From Methanobacterium sp. (GTDB lineage: Archaea; Methanobacteriota; Methanobacteria; Methanobacteriales; Methanobacteriaceae): a stretch of DNA of 64,000 nucleotides. Shown here piece by piece: positions 21,531 to 31,953 of the stretch. The number at the start of each line of letters is the position of its first letter. Position 1 is the first letter of the stretch. The DNA is taken from the NCBI GenBank assembly GCA_012838205.1, contig DUPR01000047.1, positions 22,181 to 86,180 on the forward strand, written 5' to 3'. The position numbers and the translations under genes were made by a program. The notes beneath the pieces are model-generated. The model was given only the letters and a program-made list of their open reading frames with translations. It searched no databases and had not been told where the DNA came from.

Positions 21531-22520
21531 ATGATACTGGTAACTGGAGGGGCAGGATACATAGGTTCCCACGCCAATAAGGAACTAAACCTTGCGGAAT
21601 ATGAAACCGTGGTACTGGATAATATGAGCTACGGTCACGAAGATTTCTTAAAATGGGGAGAATATGAAAACGTAGATTTAGGTGATTTAAAATTATTAAG
21701 GAACGTTTTTTCAAAATACGAGATAGATGCAGTTATGCATTTTGCAGCATTCACCTACGTAGGGGAATCAGTGGAAGATCCCCAGAAATATTACCTCAAC
21801 AACTTGCGAAACACACTTAACCTTCTCCAAGTCATGAATGAATTTGAAGTAAAGAAGTTGATCTTCTCTTCTACATGTGCTACTTATGGAAACCCACAAA
21901 AAATCCCGATCACCGAATCCCATCCTCAAAACCCTATAAATCCCTATGGTAAAGGGAAGTTTATGGTGGAAAAAATTTTAGAAGATTATAGCACTGCTTA
22001 TGGTCTCCGATATGTTTCTCTACGTTATTTCAACGCTGCTGGGGCTGATCCCGAAGGTGATGTTGGAGAAAGACACAACCCAGAAACTCATTTGATACCC
22101 CTCATTTTAGATGCTGCATCTGGGAAAAGAGAAGATATAAAAATTTTCGGAACAGATTACCCAACTGCTGATGGCACTTGTATTAGAGATTATATACATG
22201 TGACCGATCTTGCTGCCGCCCATATAAAATCCCTTAAATATCTGGAAAGTGGCAAAATGAGTGAAATTTTCAATTTAGGAAATGGTAATGGATTTTCAGT
22301 TAAAGAAGTAATAGAAGAAGCCAGAAAAGTCACAGGTAGAACGATCAAAGCCACTGAAACAGAAAGACGGCCTGGTGATCCGCCCATCCTAGTTGGAAGT
22401 TCAGAAAAAGCACATAAAATCCTGAAATGGCAGCCAAAATATGGTGACTTAACTCAAATCATCAAAACTGCATGGGAATGGTATAAAAAAGATAACAAAA
22501 TAGGGAAAAAGGATTTATAA
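21531..22520 (+). CDS. galE: UDP-glucose 4-epimerase
   Basis: 329 residues of the extended SDR family. TGGAGYIGSH is the NAD-binding glycine motif, FSSTCATYG carries the catalytic Ser/Thr region, and YGKGK holds Tyr and Lys of YxxxK. NAAGADPEG and RDYIHVTDLA are characteristic of GalE. It interconverts UDP-glucose and UDP-galactose for surface glycans. galU lies nearby on the opposite strand. The stop codon lies inside a terminator hairpin. Confidence 0.93.
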   Translation: MILVTGGAGYIGSHANKELNLAEYETVVLDNMSYGHEDFLKWGEYENVDLGDLKLLRNVFSKYEIDAVMHFAAFTYVGESVEDPQKYYLNNLRNTLNLLQVMNEFEVKKLIFSSTCATYGNPQKIPITESHPQNPINPYGKGKFMVEKILEDYSTAYGLRYVSLRYFNAAGADPEGDVGERHNPETHLIPLILDAASGKREDIKIFGTDYPTADGTCIRDYIHVTDLAAAHIKSLKYLESGKMSEIFNLGNGNGFSVKEVIEEARKVTGRTIKATETERRPGDPPILVGSSEKAHKILKWQPKYGDLTQIIKTAWEWYKKDNKIGKKDL

Positions 22521-22532
22521 TATCCTTTTTTT
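22506..22532 (+). terminator. Terminator overlapping the galE stop codon
   Basis: AAAAAGGAT (22506-22514) pairs with ATCCTTTTT (22522-22530), loop of 7 nt, ending in T. The last galE codons and its stop form the left arm and loop. Confidence 0.65.
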
Positions 22533-22539
22533 ATGGTGA

Positions 22540-22947
22540 TTAAAGGGTCACAGTTATAGAAGCTGATCCATAAGAGTTAGATTGTGATCCTAAAATTTTG
22601 CCATCTCTTTTTATAGTAAGACTCATAGTCCCCGAGCTAGCATCATTTTTCCAAGTACTCACAGATAAAACACCAGATACACTACCTAAATTAACTGTTT
22701 GTTTTCCTTGACCGGATAATCCACGATACCCAAACGTACCACTTGCTGAACCACCCCAATTACCAGGATAATCTATTTCAAGAATGACATCATTTGGATT
22801 GTTGGAATTTGAATCTGATGCGTTAGAAGTGCTTGTATTTGCATCTGATGGGCTTGTATTAGAGTTATTATTTGTAGTACACCCTGCTAAAGCCACAATA
22901 ATACAAAGAATTGCTACTATTAGCCCTATTTCAATTTTTTTCATCAT
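22540..22947 (-). CDS. Small lipoprotein, unknown function
   Basis: 135 residues. The start is preceded by GGAGGAGGG. An N-terminal hydrophobic helix ends in the lipobox VALAGCTT (Cys ~22), then an Asn/Ser/Asp-rich spacer, then a ~85-residue domain of likely beta-strands (EIDYPGNWGGSASGTFGYRG, ending SASITVTL) with many Gly and Ser. It is probably anchored outside the membrane. No known domain is recognised. The gene is convergent with galE and downstream of galU on the same strand. Confidence 0.75.
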   Translation of the reverse strand: MMKKIEIGLIVAILCIIVALAGCTTNNNSNTSPSDANTSTSNASDSNSNNPNDVILEIDYPGNWGGSASGTFGYRGLSGQGKQTVNLGSVSGVLSVSTWKNDASSGTMSLTIKRDGKILGSQSNSYGSASITVTL

Positions 22948-23051
22948 TTTTACCCTCCTCCTCTCATATTAATAAATAATATTTTTTTCATGATATAATT
23001 ATATGGTTATAATATTTAAAAATATTAATATCATGGAAAAAACCATCATTG

Positions 23052-23077
23052 AGGATTATAGTTAGTATAATCCTTTT
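23052..23077. terminator. Strong hairpin between lipoprotein gene and galU
   Basis: AGGATTATA (23052-23060) and TATAATCCT (23066-23074) form a perfect 9-bp stem with a GTTAG loop, followed by T on the plus strand. It lies about 95 nt past the galU stop codon on the minus strand, so it may end galU transcripts or stabilise their 3' ends. Confidence 0.45.
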
Positions 23078-23168
23078 AGGGGAAAATATTTACAATTATT
23101 TCATTTGACAGTTATTTTGCATAATTTTTAAAAGAAAAAAGAAATTTTTAGGGAAACATTTATTTATT

Positions 23169-24014
23169 TTATTTAAGAATATTCTTTAAATACTCTTTTA
23201 GCTCGTCATTAACCTCAGGGTCTTGTAAAGCTATCTCAAGAGAGCTTTTAAGCCATTCTACATTGTTTCCTATGTCATACATTTTGCCGTCGAATACATA
23301 ACCGTATACCTTGCCTAAACGCCGCATAGCATCGGTGAGTTGTATTTCCCCACCAACACCTGGAGGGATATTTTCAAGATGGTCAAATATCTCAGAATCC
23401 AGAACGTAACGTCCGGTAATGGCCAAATCAGATGGTGCATCCTCTGGCCGGGGTTTTTCCACCATGTCCTCAATTTTGTAAACAGCATCTTCAACTTGTT
23501 GCCCCTCAATAATTCCATAACGTTCAATTTTATCATGTGGAACCCTTTCTATTGCAATAGCGGATGCATCATATTTTTCATGAACATCCAAGAGTTGTTT
23601 GGTGCAAGGAGTTGAAGACTGAGTAATTGTATCTCCTAAAAGCACGGCAAATGGTTGTCCGTCGACGTGTTTTTCGGCACAGAGTATAGCATCTCCCAGT
23701 CCTTTCTGTTGCTTCTGTCTAACGTAATAAATATCTGCCATTTCAGATATAGCTTCTACTTCTACCAAGTAATCCATTTTTCCACAGTTACGGAGGGAAT
23801 ACTCCAGTTCAAAAGAACGGTCAAAATGATCTTCAATTGATCGTTTTCCCTTACCAGTTATAATCAATATATCATCGATTCCTGAGGCAACTGCCTCTTC
23901 AACCACGTATTGAATGGTTGGTTTGTTATAAACCGGTAACATTTCTTTTGGCTGAGCTTTGGTGGCAGGTAAAAATCGGGTTCCGAGGCCTGCAGCAGGT
24001 ATAACAGCTTTCAT
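23169..24014 (-). CDS. galU: UTP-glucose-1-phosphate uridylyltransferase
   Basis: 281 residues with the nucleotidyltransferase signature AAGLGTRFLPATKAQPKEM at the N-terminus, the substrate motif VEEAVASGI, and VEKPRPEDAPSDLAITGRYV and GGEIQLTDA further on. It makes UDP-glucose, the substrate of the nearby GalE. The gene is leftward and divergent from the sugar epimerase/dehydratase pair, so the sugar genes share two intergenic promoters. Confidence 0.94.
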   Translation of the reverse strand: MKAVIPAAGLGTRFLPATKAQPKEMLPVYNKPTIQYVVEEAVASGIDDILIITGKGKRSIEDHFDRSFELEYSLRNCGKMDYLVEVEAISEMADIYYVRQKQQKGLGDAILCAEKHVDGQPFAVLLGDTITQSSTPCTKQLLDVHEKYDASAIAIERVPHDKIERYGIIEGQQVEDAVYKIEDMVEKPRPEDAPSDLAITGRYVLDSEIFDHLENIPPGVGGEIQLTDAMRRLGKVYGYVFDGKMYDIGNNVEWLKSSLEIALQDPEVNDELKEYLKNILK

Positions 24015-24193
24015 TCTTTTCGCTCCAATATATGATTAACATGATTCAAAATATGTGAATTATTTATGAATCTATAAAAATTTTTTTTGACAATATGATT
24101 TTGATAAGTCTTTACTATCAAACTCAATCCATGGTAATGGTTAATAGGAGCGAGATATATAAAACTTTCCAAGACGAATTAAACGGTGTATTT

Positions 24194-24661
24194 ATGATAG
24201 ACGGCGTGAAACTAAAGAAACTTAAAGTCATCCCTGATGAGAGAGGATGGTTAATGGAAATTTTAAGGTGCGACGATGATATATTTCAGAAATTTGGCCA
24301 AGTTTACATGACCACAGCGTATCCGGGAGTAGTGAAAGCATGGCATCTGCATAAGAAGCAGACTGATAATTTTACATGCATCCGTGGTCTGATGAAGGTA
24401 GCCTTATATGATAGTAGGGAGGATTCTCCTACTTATGGGGAAATCAACGAGTTTTTCATTGGAGAAAAAAACCCAATGTTAATCAGTGTCCCCCCATATG
24501 TTTATCATGGTTTTAAAGCAGTTGGTGACGAAACTGCCTACTTTGTAAGTGTACCCACATTACCATTTAACTATGATGAGCCTGATGAGTTCCGTCTTGA
24601 ACCAGATACTGATGAAATTCCATATGACTGGATACTGGATAAAAGTAAAAAACACGGATAG
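24194..24661 (+). CDS. dTDP-4-dehydrorhamnose 3,5-epimerase-like cupin protein
   Basis: 155 residues from ATG 24194, preceded by GGTG; the frame stays open upstream to 24095 but the added residues do not look like family sequence. It shows the RmlC-like start DERGWLMEI, WHLHKKQTDNF with the catalytic His region, and VPPYVYHGFKAV. It is a divergent archaeal branch that lacks the classical RGLHxQ wording, so the true sugar substrate is uncertain. The dehydratase gene follows after about 20 nt in the same operon. Confidence 0.8.
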   Translation: MIDGVKLKKLKVIPDERGWLMEILRCDDDIFQKFGQVYMTTAYPGVVKAWHLHKKQTDNFTCIRGLMKVALYDSREDSPTYGEINEFFIGEKNPMLISVPPYVYHGFKAVGDETAYFVSVPTLPFNYDEPDEFRLEPDTDEIPYDWILDKSKKHG

Positions 24662-24682
24662 AACTTATAACTGGTGATTTTT

Positions 24683-25618
24683 GTGAGAATAATGATTACT
24701 GGAGGGGCGGGATTTATTGGATCCAACTTTGTACACTACTTGTATGAGAATAATGATTATGAATTAGTGATCCTGGACAAGTTAACCTATGCCGGGGACA
24801 TGGAAAACATCAAAGAAGTCAGTGACAAAGTTGAATTTGTTAAAGGGGATATAGCTGATGATGAGATAGTTTTCAGTACTATGAAAGACTGTGACATGGT
24901 GGTAAATTTTGCTGCTGAAACCCATGTAGATAGATCCATACAGGATCCGGGCGTATTCGTGAAAACAGATGTCATAGGCACCTATAACCTCTTAGAAAAT
25001 GTTCGCAAACACGATGTTGAACGTTACTTGCAAATATCTACTGATGAAGTTTATGGGAGTATAGAAGCGGGTTCATTCACAGAAAAAAGCAATCTTGATC
25101 CTTCAAGCCCGTATTCAGCTAGTAAAGCGGGTGGCGACCTCTTGGTAAGTGCTTACTGGAAGACTTACGATACTCCTGTTATTACAACCCGGAGTAGTAA
25201 CAATTTTGGGCCTCGCCAGTATCCAGAAAAATTAATACCCTTATTCATTATGAATGCCATGCAAGACAAACCGTTGCCGGTTTATGGTGATGGTAAGAAT
25301 GTCAGGGACTGGATATATGTTATGGATAACTGTAAAGGAATAGAAGTAGCTTTACTCAAAGGTGAACTGGGAGAAGTTTACAACATCGGCGGGGGTAACG
25401 AACGAAATAATCTGGAAATAACAAAACTAATACTGGAACTTCTTGGGAAACCAGAAAGCCTGATAACCTTTGTTGAAGACAGGTTAGGTCATGATAGGCG
25501 TTATTCTCTTGATTCGGCTAAAATTATGAAGCTAGGCTGGAAACCAGAAACTACTTTTGAGGATGCAATGCAGGAAACTGTAGAATGGTATAAAAAGAAC
25601 TTTTCAAGGTTTAAATAA
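24683..25618 (+). CDS. rfbB: dTDP-glucose 4,6-dehydratase family protein
   Basis: About 311 residues from GTG 24683, which follows GGTGAT; an earlier GTG at 24674 lies within that site. It shows TGGAGFIGSNF (NAD binding), AAETHVDRS, STDEVYG (catalytic Asp-Glu), YSASKAGGD (YxxxK) and NNFGPRQYPEKLIP, all typical of RmlB. It converts dTDP-glucose to the 4-keto-6-deoxy sugar used by the upstream epimerase. RfbA and RfbD are not in the window. The stop codon lies within a terminator hairpin. Confidence 0.9.
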   Translation: MRIMITGGAGFIGSNFVHYLYENNDYELVILDKLTYAGDMENIKEVSDKVEFVKGDIADDEIVFSTMKDCDMVVNFAAETHVDRSIQDPGVFVKTDVIGTYNLLENVRKHDVERYLQISTDEVYGSIEAGSFTEKSNLDPSSPYSASKAGGDLLVSAYWKTYDTPVITTRSSNNFGPRQYPEKLIPLFIMNAMQDKPLPVYGDGKNVRDWIYVMDNCKGIEVALLKGELGEVYNIGGGNERNNLEITKLILELLGKPESLITFVEDRLGHDRRYSLDSAKIMKLGWKPETTFEDAMQETVEWYKKNFSRFK

Positions 25619-25625
25619 CCTTTTT
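25606..25625 (+). terminator. Terminator overlapping the rfbB stop codon
   Basis: AAGGTT and AACCTT form a 6-bp stem around TAAAT, followed by TTT. The rfbB stop codon is in the hairpin, as for galE. Confidence 0.55.
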
Positions 25626-25646
25626 ATCATTTTTTTATATTTAAAT

Positions 25647-25949
25647 TCACTCAAAATCCACATTTAATTGTTTTAGAATTTTTAAAAAACTTTCATCATC
25701 AATTGAACTAATTTTAATAGTTTTTATCCGGCTTTTTTGTCCGGATATGATCTCCACTGGTCGATTAGTTAATTTTGAAAATTCAGTTATCAGTTCTTTA
25801 TTTGCCTTTCCCTTAGTAGGAACTGACTTGATTTTAACTTCCAGAGTTTGCCTCCACTCATTATAACCGGTGATCTTGAATTTATCTGATTTAGGGGATA
25901 CTTCTATCTTCACTGTTATCCCATCAGGACTGATCCGAACCGCATGCAC
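25647..25949 (-). CDS. YggU/DUF167 family protein
   Basis: 100 residues of the small DUF167 family: VKIEVSPKSDKFKI, VPTKGKANKELI and SGQKSRIKTI are its conserved segments. The function is not established; the fold is a small alpha/beta sandwich. The start is GTG, with no evident ribosome binding site. It is convergent with rfbB and stands alone. Confidence 0.85.
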   Translation of the reverse strand: MHAVRISPDGITVKIEVSPKSDKFKITGYNEWRQTLEVKIKSVPTKGKANKELITEFSKLTNRPVEIISGQKSRIKTIKISSIDDESFLKILKQLNVDFE

Positions 25950-26103
25950 TTTAAAAACATCCCAACCATTAATTTAAATGTATGTTTAAGTTGTTATTTG
26001 ATTTATTTTAATCTATACTGAGATTTAAAATCTATTAGCTGTTTTTTCATCAACTAATGATATTATTTACTATTTAAATCCCTTTTGTCATTAGAGGTAA
26101 CCT

Positions 26104-26111
26104 TTAAATAG
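26104..26111 (+). promoter_or_regulatory. TATA box of tRNA-Leu gene
   Basis: TTTAAATA lies 53 nt before the mature tRNA. This fits an archaeal TATA box driving a precursor with a ~25-nt leader. Confidence 0.5.
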
Positions 26112-26157
26112 TGAAAGTGAGAGATGATGGTATGCTTTACTCTCTTGTGTGAGAATC

Positions 26158-26249
<92 letters not shown>

Positions 26250-26296
26250 CTTTTTCATTGATATATGCGATTAATTCCATTTTTAATCGAACATAA

Positions 26297-26710
26297 TTAA
26301 TCAACTATTATCTTAACAGTTAATTTTTTTCCTGATTTAAGATCATCCACGAGTTGTTGGTTTAAATCTACTGCAGCCTTATTTGCATTTATCATTAGGG
26401 TACGGTTGCATGTATAACTACTTTTACGACAAACCATGTCGGTGGGATGATCCAGTGTAAGTGAAGGGTGACCATATCCTGTGATCTCATCTTCTGAATT
26501 TTCTGTTTCCAATATAACTTTGATATGAGTTTTTTCATCACGAATAGCCTCCTTCATCTGAGAAGGCATGTCATTTAATGACACTTTTGAGGCCACTCCA
26601 ACAATGCAATCTGCTGCAAGTCTTATTTCCTTCTCTTGGGTCACTTCAAATGTGCTGCGATGTTGAGATGTCACATTGGGATGTCCTTTGGCTTCGAAGC
26701 TAAATTTCAT
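26297..26710 (-). CDS. DUF371 family protein
   Basis: About 137 residues from ATG 26710 (TTG 26719 is an alternative). I recognise the archaeal DUF371 family by KGHPNVTSQHRSTFE, DCIVGVASK and GYGHPSLTLDHPTDMVCRKS. It is a small soluble protein with three conserved His and two Cys that could bind metal, but no function is known. It sits convergent with tRNA-Leu and divergent from the MBL hydrolase. Confidence 0.85.
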   Translation of the reverse strand: MKFSFEAKGHPNVTSQHRSTFEVTQEKEIRLAADCIVGVASKVSLNDMPSQMKEAIRDEKTHIKVILETENSEDEITGYGHPSLTLDHPTDMVCRKSSYTCNRTLMINANKAAVDLNQQLVDDLKSGKKLTVKIIVD

Positions 26711-26867
26711 AATAATCAAGCTCTGTTTTGATGAATTAATCAGATAAAAAAAAATCTATAACTCAATGATTTTATTGATTAATTAAATAATGAATTAGTG
26801 TAATGTAATTAATATAGTTAGGATACTAAAATAGATAGAGTATTCTATATCTTCCAGGAGTTTTATC

Positions 26868-27686
26868 ATGAATATAAGTTGTGTTGTAGATAATCGGGCC
26901 ATTTTTGCTTCAGATTTTTATGCTGAGCATGGGCTTTCCTTATTTTTGGATGATGGGAATGAAAAAATTTTAATGGACACTGGAAAGACTCCCACAGTTT
27001 TCAAACATAACCTTAATCTGATGGGTTTAAGTTCTGTGGATAAGGTTGTGCTCAGTCACGGGCACTATGACCACACTGGTGGGATTCCAGCTCTTTTTAA
27101 CACTGGAACCAAATTTTTCTTACATCCTGATGCGTTAACCCCTAAATATGCTGTATCGGATGAAAACTCACGTTACATTGGGTTTCCAAAATCAGCTGAT
27201 CCTAATAAATCAGGCATAAAAATGGAGTTTATTACTGAAACCATCAAGATAGGAAGTAATCTGTGGATTTTCAACCACGTAGATAAGTATTGCGATTTTG
27301 AAACGATTCCAGGATATCTATCTATTAAAAAAAATGGCAAATATTTAAAAGATAATTTCATTGATGAATTGAATTTGGTTTTGAAAACAGATAAGGGATT
27401 GTTGGTTTTGTCTGGTTGCGCTCACCGTGGTATTGTGAACATATTATATTCTGCCATTGAATATTTTCAGGACGAGATATTTGGAGTTATTGGGGGGTCA
27501 CACTTATTTGGCGCAACTTTGCAGCGAATAGAAAAGACTGTGGATGAATTTAAAAAAATAGACCCTGGCCTTATAGCTTTAGGGCACTGCACTGGATTTG
27601 ATGCATTATGTATATTTAATAAAGAATTTAACGATATATTCATCCCTCTGGAGTCTGGTCAGAAATTATGGGATTTGAATGATTAA
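26868..27686 (+). CDS. MBL-fold metallohydrolase, methanopterin-synthase-like
   Basis: 272 residues of the metallo-beta-lactamase fold. The metal motif is SHGHYDHTGG (HxHxDH, ~residues 64-73), with further His in LSGCAHRGIVN and GSHLFGAT and the final ALGHCTG. The overall layout matches the family containing the archaeal enzyme proposed to join dihydropterin and ribofuranosylaminobenzene phosphate in methanopterin synthesis. That role is plausible here but not shown. The start is preceded by AGGAG. The gene stands alone between DUF371 and DUF123 genes. Confidence 0.78.
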   Translation: MNISCVVDNRAIFASDFYAEHGLSLFLDDGNEKILMDTGKTPTVFKHNLNLMGLSSVDKVVLSHGHYDHTGGIPALFNTGTKFFLHPDALTPKYAVSDENSRYIGFPKSADPNKSGIKMEFITETIKIGSNLWIFNHVDKYCDFETIPGYLSIKKNGKYLKDNFIDELNLVLKTDKGLLVLSGCAHRGIVNILYSAIEYFQDEIFGVIGGSHLFGATLQRIEKTVDEFKKIDPGLIALGHCTGFDALCIFNKEFNDIFIPLESGQKLWDLND

Positions 27687-27760
27687 CTGAACTGGAGGGG
27701 GGTTTAAATATTCTTAAATTTTGATTAATTAATGGTAATAAATAGGGAATAATCATTTAT

Positions 27761-28207
27761 ATGAATTCTAAAAACATTCGAAAGGGAACTTACTGTCTTT
27801 TAATAAATCTCGAAGCTGATCTACCAATTAAAATTGGTAAAAAAGGAAAAATGAATTTTGATAAGGGATGCTATGTTTATGTTGGATCTGCCATGAACTC
27901 CCTAGATGGTAGGATCAGAAGACATTTAAGGAATAATAAGAAACTGCACTGGCATGTTGATTATCTTCTGGATAACCAAAAATCCTCGGTATTTGATGTA
28001 TATTTATCAGACGATGGAGTTAAACATGAATGTGAACTGGCCAACTATATTGCATGTGCAGGAAAAGAAGTTCAAGGTTTCGGATGTTCGGATTGTAAAT
28101 GTAATTCTCATCTTGTTTATTTTTCTAATATTGTTGATGCTGAATCTGCATGCTTAAATGCTTTTAAAAAAATGGGATTAGAATTAAAAATTTGGAGATT
28201 TAAGTGA
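27761..28207 (+). CDS. DUF123 (GIY-YIG-like) protein
   Basis: 148 residues. GTYCLLI and CYVYVGSAM correspond to the paired GIY and YIG strands, and GRIRRHLR gives the conserved Arg and His; HWHVDYLLD and ELANYIA follow. Cys residues in GFGCSDCKCNSHL could bind zinc. DUF123 is found alone or fused to endonuclease III, suggesting a DNA-repair nuclease. Function is not established. Confidence 0.85.
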   Translation: MNSKNIRKGTYCLLINLEADLPIKIGKKGKMNFDKGCYVYVGSAMNSLDGRIRRHLRNNKKLHWHVDYLLDNQKSSVFDVYLSDDGVKHECELANYIACAGKEVQGFGCSDCKCNSHLVYFSNIVDAESACLNAFKKMGLELKIWRFK

Positions 28208-28230
28208 CTCATTTGAAAAATGAAGGTTAA

Positions 28231-29021
28231 TTAAAAAGTTCTGAAGAACTCTTCAAATTTTTCCGCATCCATGGGTTCTGGAACCACGAATTCCTGGTTA
28301 TTAGTGATTGTTTTCGAAATTTCAAAATATTTTTTGGCTTGTTCAGAGTCTGGGAATTTCTCTACAACGGTTTTAGCATCAATTTCGCTTTCCTGAACTA
28401 ATTCACTCCGGGGAATCACTCCTATAACTTGACTTCCAATCCGCCGGGCAAATTCTCCAACAATCTCTGTTTCACGAGGAATGCCTCTACAGTTACAAAT
28501 TATCCCGCCAAGATTACCATTAAGCTTTTTTATACCCTTAGAAATATTATTGGCAGCATATAGTGCCATGTATTCTCCGGAAGTCACGATGTAAACTTCA
28601 TCAGCGAAATCTTCCCTTAAAGGTACTGCAAAACCTCCGCAGACCACATCTCCCAGCACATCATAAATTATAACTTCCGGTTCTTGTGAGAAGACTTCCA
28701 ACTTTTCCAGTAGTTTCATGGCAACAATTACTCCTCTGCCTGCACATCCAACACCCGGTTCAGGACCACCACTTTCCACACACTTCACATTCCCATACCC
28801 AGGGAATAGAACATCTTCTTGAGTTATATCTCTTTTTTCTTTTAAAATGTCCAAGATAGTGGGAATCCTGCGCCCTACAAGGGTACGGGTGGTGTCTGCT
28901 TTAGGGTCACAGCCAATTACCAACACATCTTTATTTTTGGAGTAGGCTGCAGCCAAGTTGGAGACAATGGTGGATTTGCCAATACCTCCCTTACCATAAA
29001 TGGCAATGTGTTTGGTTTTAC

Positions 29022-29025
<4 letters not shown>
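28231..29025 (-). CDS. cfbC: Ni-sirohydrochlorin a,c-diamide cyclase reductase subunit
   Basis: 264 residues of the NifH/BchL family. The P-loop is YGKGGIGKST. Cluster-binding Cys are in GVGCAGRGV (~residue 95) and GDVVCGGFAV (~130), which would ligate the [4Fe-4S] cluster between two subunits. It is shorter and more divergent than nitrogenase NifH, and no nifD or nifK is present here, which fits the F430 enzyme CfbC. With CfbD it reduces and cyclises the nickel tetrapyrrole of methyl-coenzyme M reductase. The start overlaps the CBS gene by ATGA, so the two are coupled. Confidence 0.88.
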
Positions 29026-29495
<470 letters not shown>

Positions 29496-30104
29496 TGTAT
29501 CAACTCTCCACTATTAATTCGCTAACAATGGCCTTTTTATCATTTAATTTAAAAATTTCATGTAAAAGTTACCTCAGTAATTTTCACTAATTTTTTAAAT
29601 CGGGTATTTTGAAATTTTTCATATCCTACTCTTTTTTAAGGGCGTATATAAATTCAATATCTATTTTTCAAATATTTTTATTACATCCAAATTTAGGAGT
29701 TTTCCTTTATTATTGTAATGGTAAGTTAGCCATTATTTTAGTTTTCTATATGGTCAAGTAGAACTAAAAATGACAAGTTAATAGTTTAAAATTCATTTAC
29801 AAATAGTTTATAATACAAATTTTACCTTAATGAACTATTATACTAATCTATCAAACTTTTAATTCACGAACAATTGATTTAATGAATTAATAGGCAAAAA
29901 AAAGCATTGAAAAATTGTTAGGTGATTTTTTTTAATTACAATGTTAATTTTTTATCAAAGTAATGTTTGTTGAAATTTTTTCACAGTAGGCAAATTTCAT
30001 CGGCCCATTATCAGATTTTGAGAGTTTTACGTACCATAAATCATTATTTAATTATTGTTGAAGGTATTTTATAAAGTTTAAGACTTAAAAATACTTTTTT
30101 TAGC

Positions 30105-30321
30105 TTTGATAAGCGGGTAGAAGAGGGATTGGTAAAACGTTCACTGGAAAAAGACTGGATAATAATTCTAAAAACTAGCTATATAGTGGGTTTTTGTTCA
30201 TAAAAAGTCACGTGTTATAGTTGGAGAAAATATCTCGAAGATTTAACTTTACTAAGTTCAAAGGAGTTTGAAGACATTTTTAAGGCTATAAAAATAGTTC
30301 ATCAAATTAAATCGATTTAAA
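30105..30321 (+). pseudogene. Possible decayed coding remnant (plus strand)
   Basis: One frame reads FDKRVEEGLVKRSLEKDW... to a stop near 30203. After a frame change, a second reads YLEDLTLLSSKEFEDIF... and ends IKSI at a stop near 30320. The composition looks protein-like, and no start codon suits either piece. The family is not recognised. Confidence 0.35.
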
Positions 30322-30397
30322 GAAATTCAGCAAAATACGGTTATTAATTTGAGATTAATTGACAATTTGAACTGGAAATAGTGGAAATGACCATCAC

Positions 30398-30565
30398 TTA
30401 CATCATATCATACTTTTTGTGGGTGGTCTGGATAATTCCAGAATGTTCACTACCATCCAAGTAATCTGTAGCTTGATAAATACGCCAACTTTCGATGTGT
30501 ATGGTCTATTGCTATTTGTATGTGATCACCAAGCATGGTGCTAATACTATCAGTAATGCTTTATG
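30398..30565 (-). pseudogene. Possible decayed coding remnant (minus strand)
   Basis: A 36-codon segment (30398-30505) reads HIESWRIYQATDYLDGSEH and continues to the end KKYDMM before a TAA. Upstream, in another frame, lies SITDSISTMLGDHIQIAIDH. Joined by one frameshift near 30505, they give about 55 residues of plausible protein. There is no usable start. The parent gene is not recognised. Confidence 0.35.
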
Positions 30566-30735
30566 ATTTCACAGTCACACGAGAATGTATAGTTTTAAGA
30601 TGGTATTGTTTGTAGTTTCTTCTAGTCTATTGTGGATGATCAAATAGCTTGTTGGAACTTTACCACTTCAAATGGAATTTGAAAAAATATCAGGAAAAAT
30701 ACAATAAACTTCTAAGTATAATATTTCTATCATTT

Positions 30736-31953
30736 TTAGCGTCTTTTCACACGACGATAAACCAGATCCCCAGGTCTGACTTTATTTTTAATTGAAATAC
30801 CTATATTTTGTCCTTTCCTACCTTCAAACACATTTTCATGTTCTATTTGGATTGATTCAATTGTTTGGGTTATAGATCCGGTGCTGGGTCCTTCTACAAC
30901 AATTTCATCCCCAACTGTCAAGTGATTCCATAGGCGTATTTCTGCTGCTTTAACTTTAGAATAATAATTAACCACTTCGCCAACATCTTTTTTTGATAAA
31001 GTAGCTTGGTTGTAGCTGCTAGTTTCAAATGGGGGTTTAAAATAAAAACCAGTGTCAAATCCACGATTATAAACCTTTTTTAATTCATCCATCCATTCAT
31101 CATTAAATTTCCAATTATCACTTTTATAGGAGTCAATTGCTTGTCTGTAAACTCGAGTAACAGTAGCAACATAATCTGCTGGTCTGGCCCTTCCTTCAAT
31201 CTTAAAAGAAGAAATTCCTGCTTCAATAAGCTTGGGAATGTGTTCAATCATACAAAGATCTCGGGGACTTAGAATATGGCCTTTGAATCCCCCATCACAT
31301 CCTTTTAAAATATTATCTCCTTTTAAACTAAGCAAATCATCATCATTCTCATTGCTAATCAGTTTCCACTCCTTTCTGCAAGGTTGCAGACATTCTCCAC
31401 AGTTAGCATTCTTCTGGTAGAGGTATGAGCTTAAAAAACATCTCCCGGAGATAGCCAGACACATGGCTCCGTGCACAAAAACCTCTACTTCCAAGGGACT
31501 TTTCCTGATTATTCTTTTTATTTCCTCTAGGGATAATTCACGGGAAAGTATAACTCGTTTAACACCCAAATCTGCCAGAACTTTCACGGATTCAGAATTA
31601 GATATATTTCCCTGAACACTGAAATGAACATCAATATCTTCATCCTGTGCAATGTTGAGAACCCCCAGATCCGATGCAATTATAGCATCGGCTCCTGCAG
31701 ATACGATATCAGGTAAAATAGTATTGAGGTGTTCAATATCCCTATTATTCATCACCGTGTTGGTGCACACATAAAGACGAGCATTTTGACTGTGACAACG
31801 ATCAGACGCTTCTTTGAGTTTTTTCATGGTGAAATTAGGTGCGTGTGATCGCATATTGTAATTTTCAACCCCTATATATACTGCATTAGCACCATTCTTC
31901 AATGCTGCCTCTAGTGCAGTAAAATCTCGGGCTGGAGCTAGTAATTCTACCAT
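30736..31953 (-). CDS. U32 family peptidase-like protein
   Basis: 405 residues. The N-terminal TIM-barrel-like region starts with [20 protein letters not shown]. The U32 signature is seen as [16 protein letters not shown], followed by a Cys-rich [10 protein letters not shown] (residues ~190-200) that likely binds an Fe-S cluster, then [14 protein letters not shown]32 proteins such as RlhA and TrhP hydroxylate RNA rather than cleave peptides, so an RNA-modification role is more likely than proteolysis. It is downstream of purF on the same strand. Confidence 0.88.
   Translation of the reverse strand: MVELLAPARDFTALEAALKNGANAVYIGVENYNMRSHAPNFTMKKLKEASDRCHSQNARLYVCTNTVMNNRDIEHLNTILPDIVSAGADAIIASDLGVLNIAQDEDIDVHFSVQGNISNSESVKVLADLGVKRVILSRELSLEEIKRIIRKSPLEVEVFVHGAMCLAISGRCFLSSYLYQKNANCGECLQPCRKEWKLISNENDDDLLSLKGDNILKGCDGGFKGHILSPRDLCMIEHIPKLIEAGISSFKIEGRARPADYVATVTRVYRQAIDSYKSDNWKFNDEWMDELKKVYNRGFDTGFYFKPPFETSSYNQATLSKKDVGEVVNYYSKVKAAEIRLWNHLTVGDEIVVEGPSTGSITQTIESIQIEHENVFEGRKGQNIGISIKNKVRPGDLVYRRVKRR

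Larger units (their letters stand above)
29496..30735. other. 1.2-kb stretch without an intact gene
   Basis: Very AT-rich. The first 600 nt show no coding pattern. From ~30105 to 30320 (plus strand) and from ~30398 to 30580 (minus strand) there are short coding-like segments broken by stops and frameshifts, described separately. No tRNA, inverted terminal repeat or known ncRNA was recognised. Confidence 0.6.
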
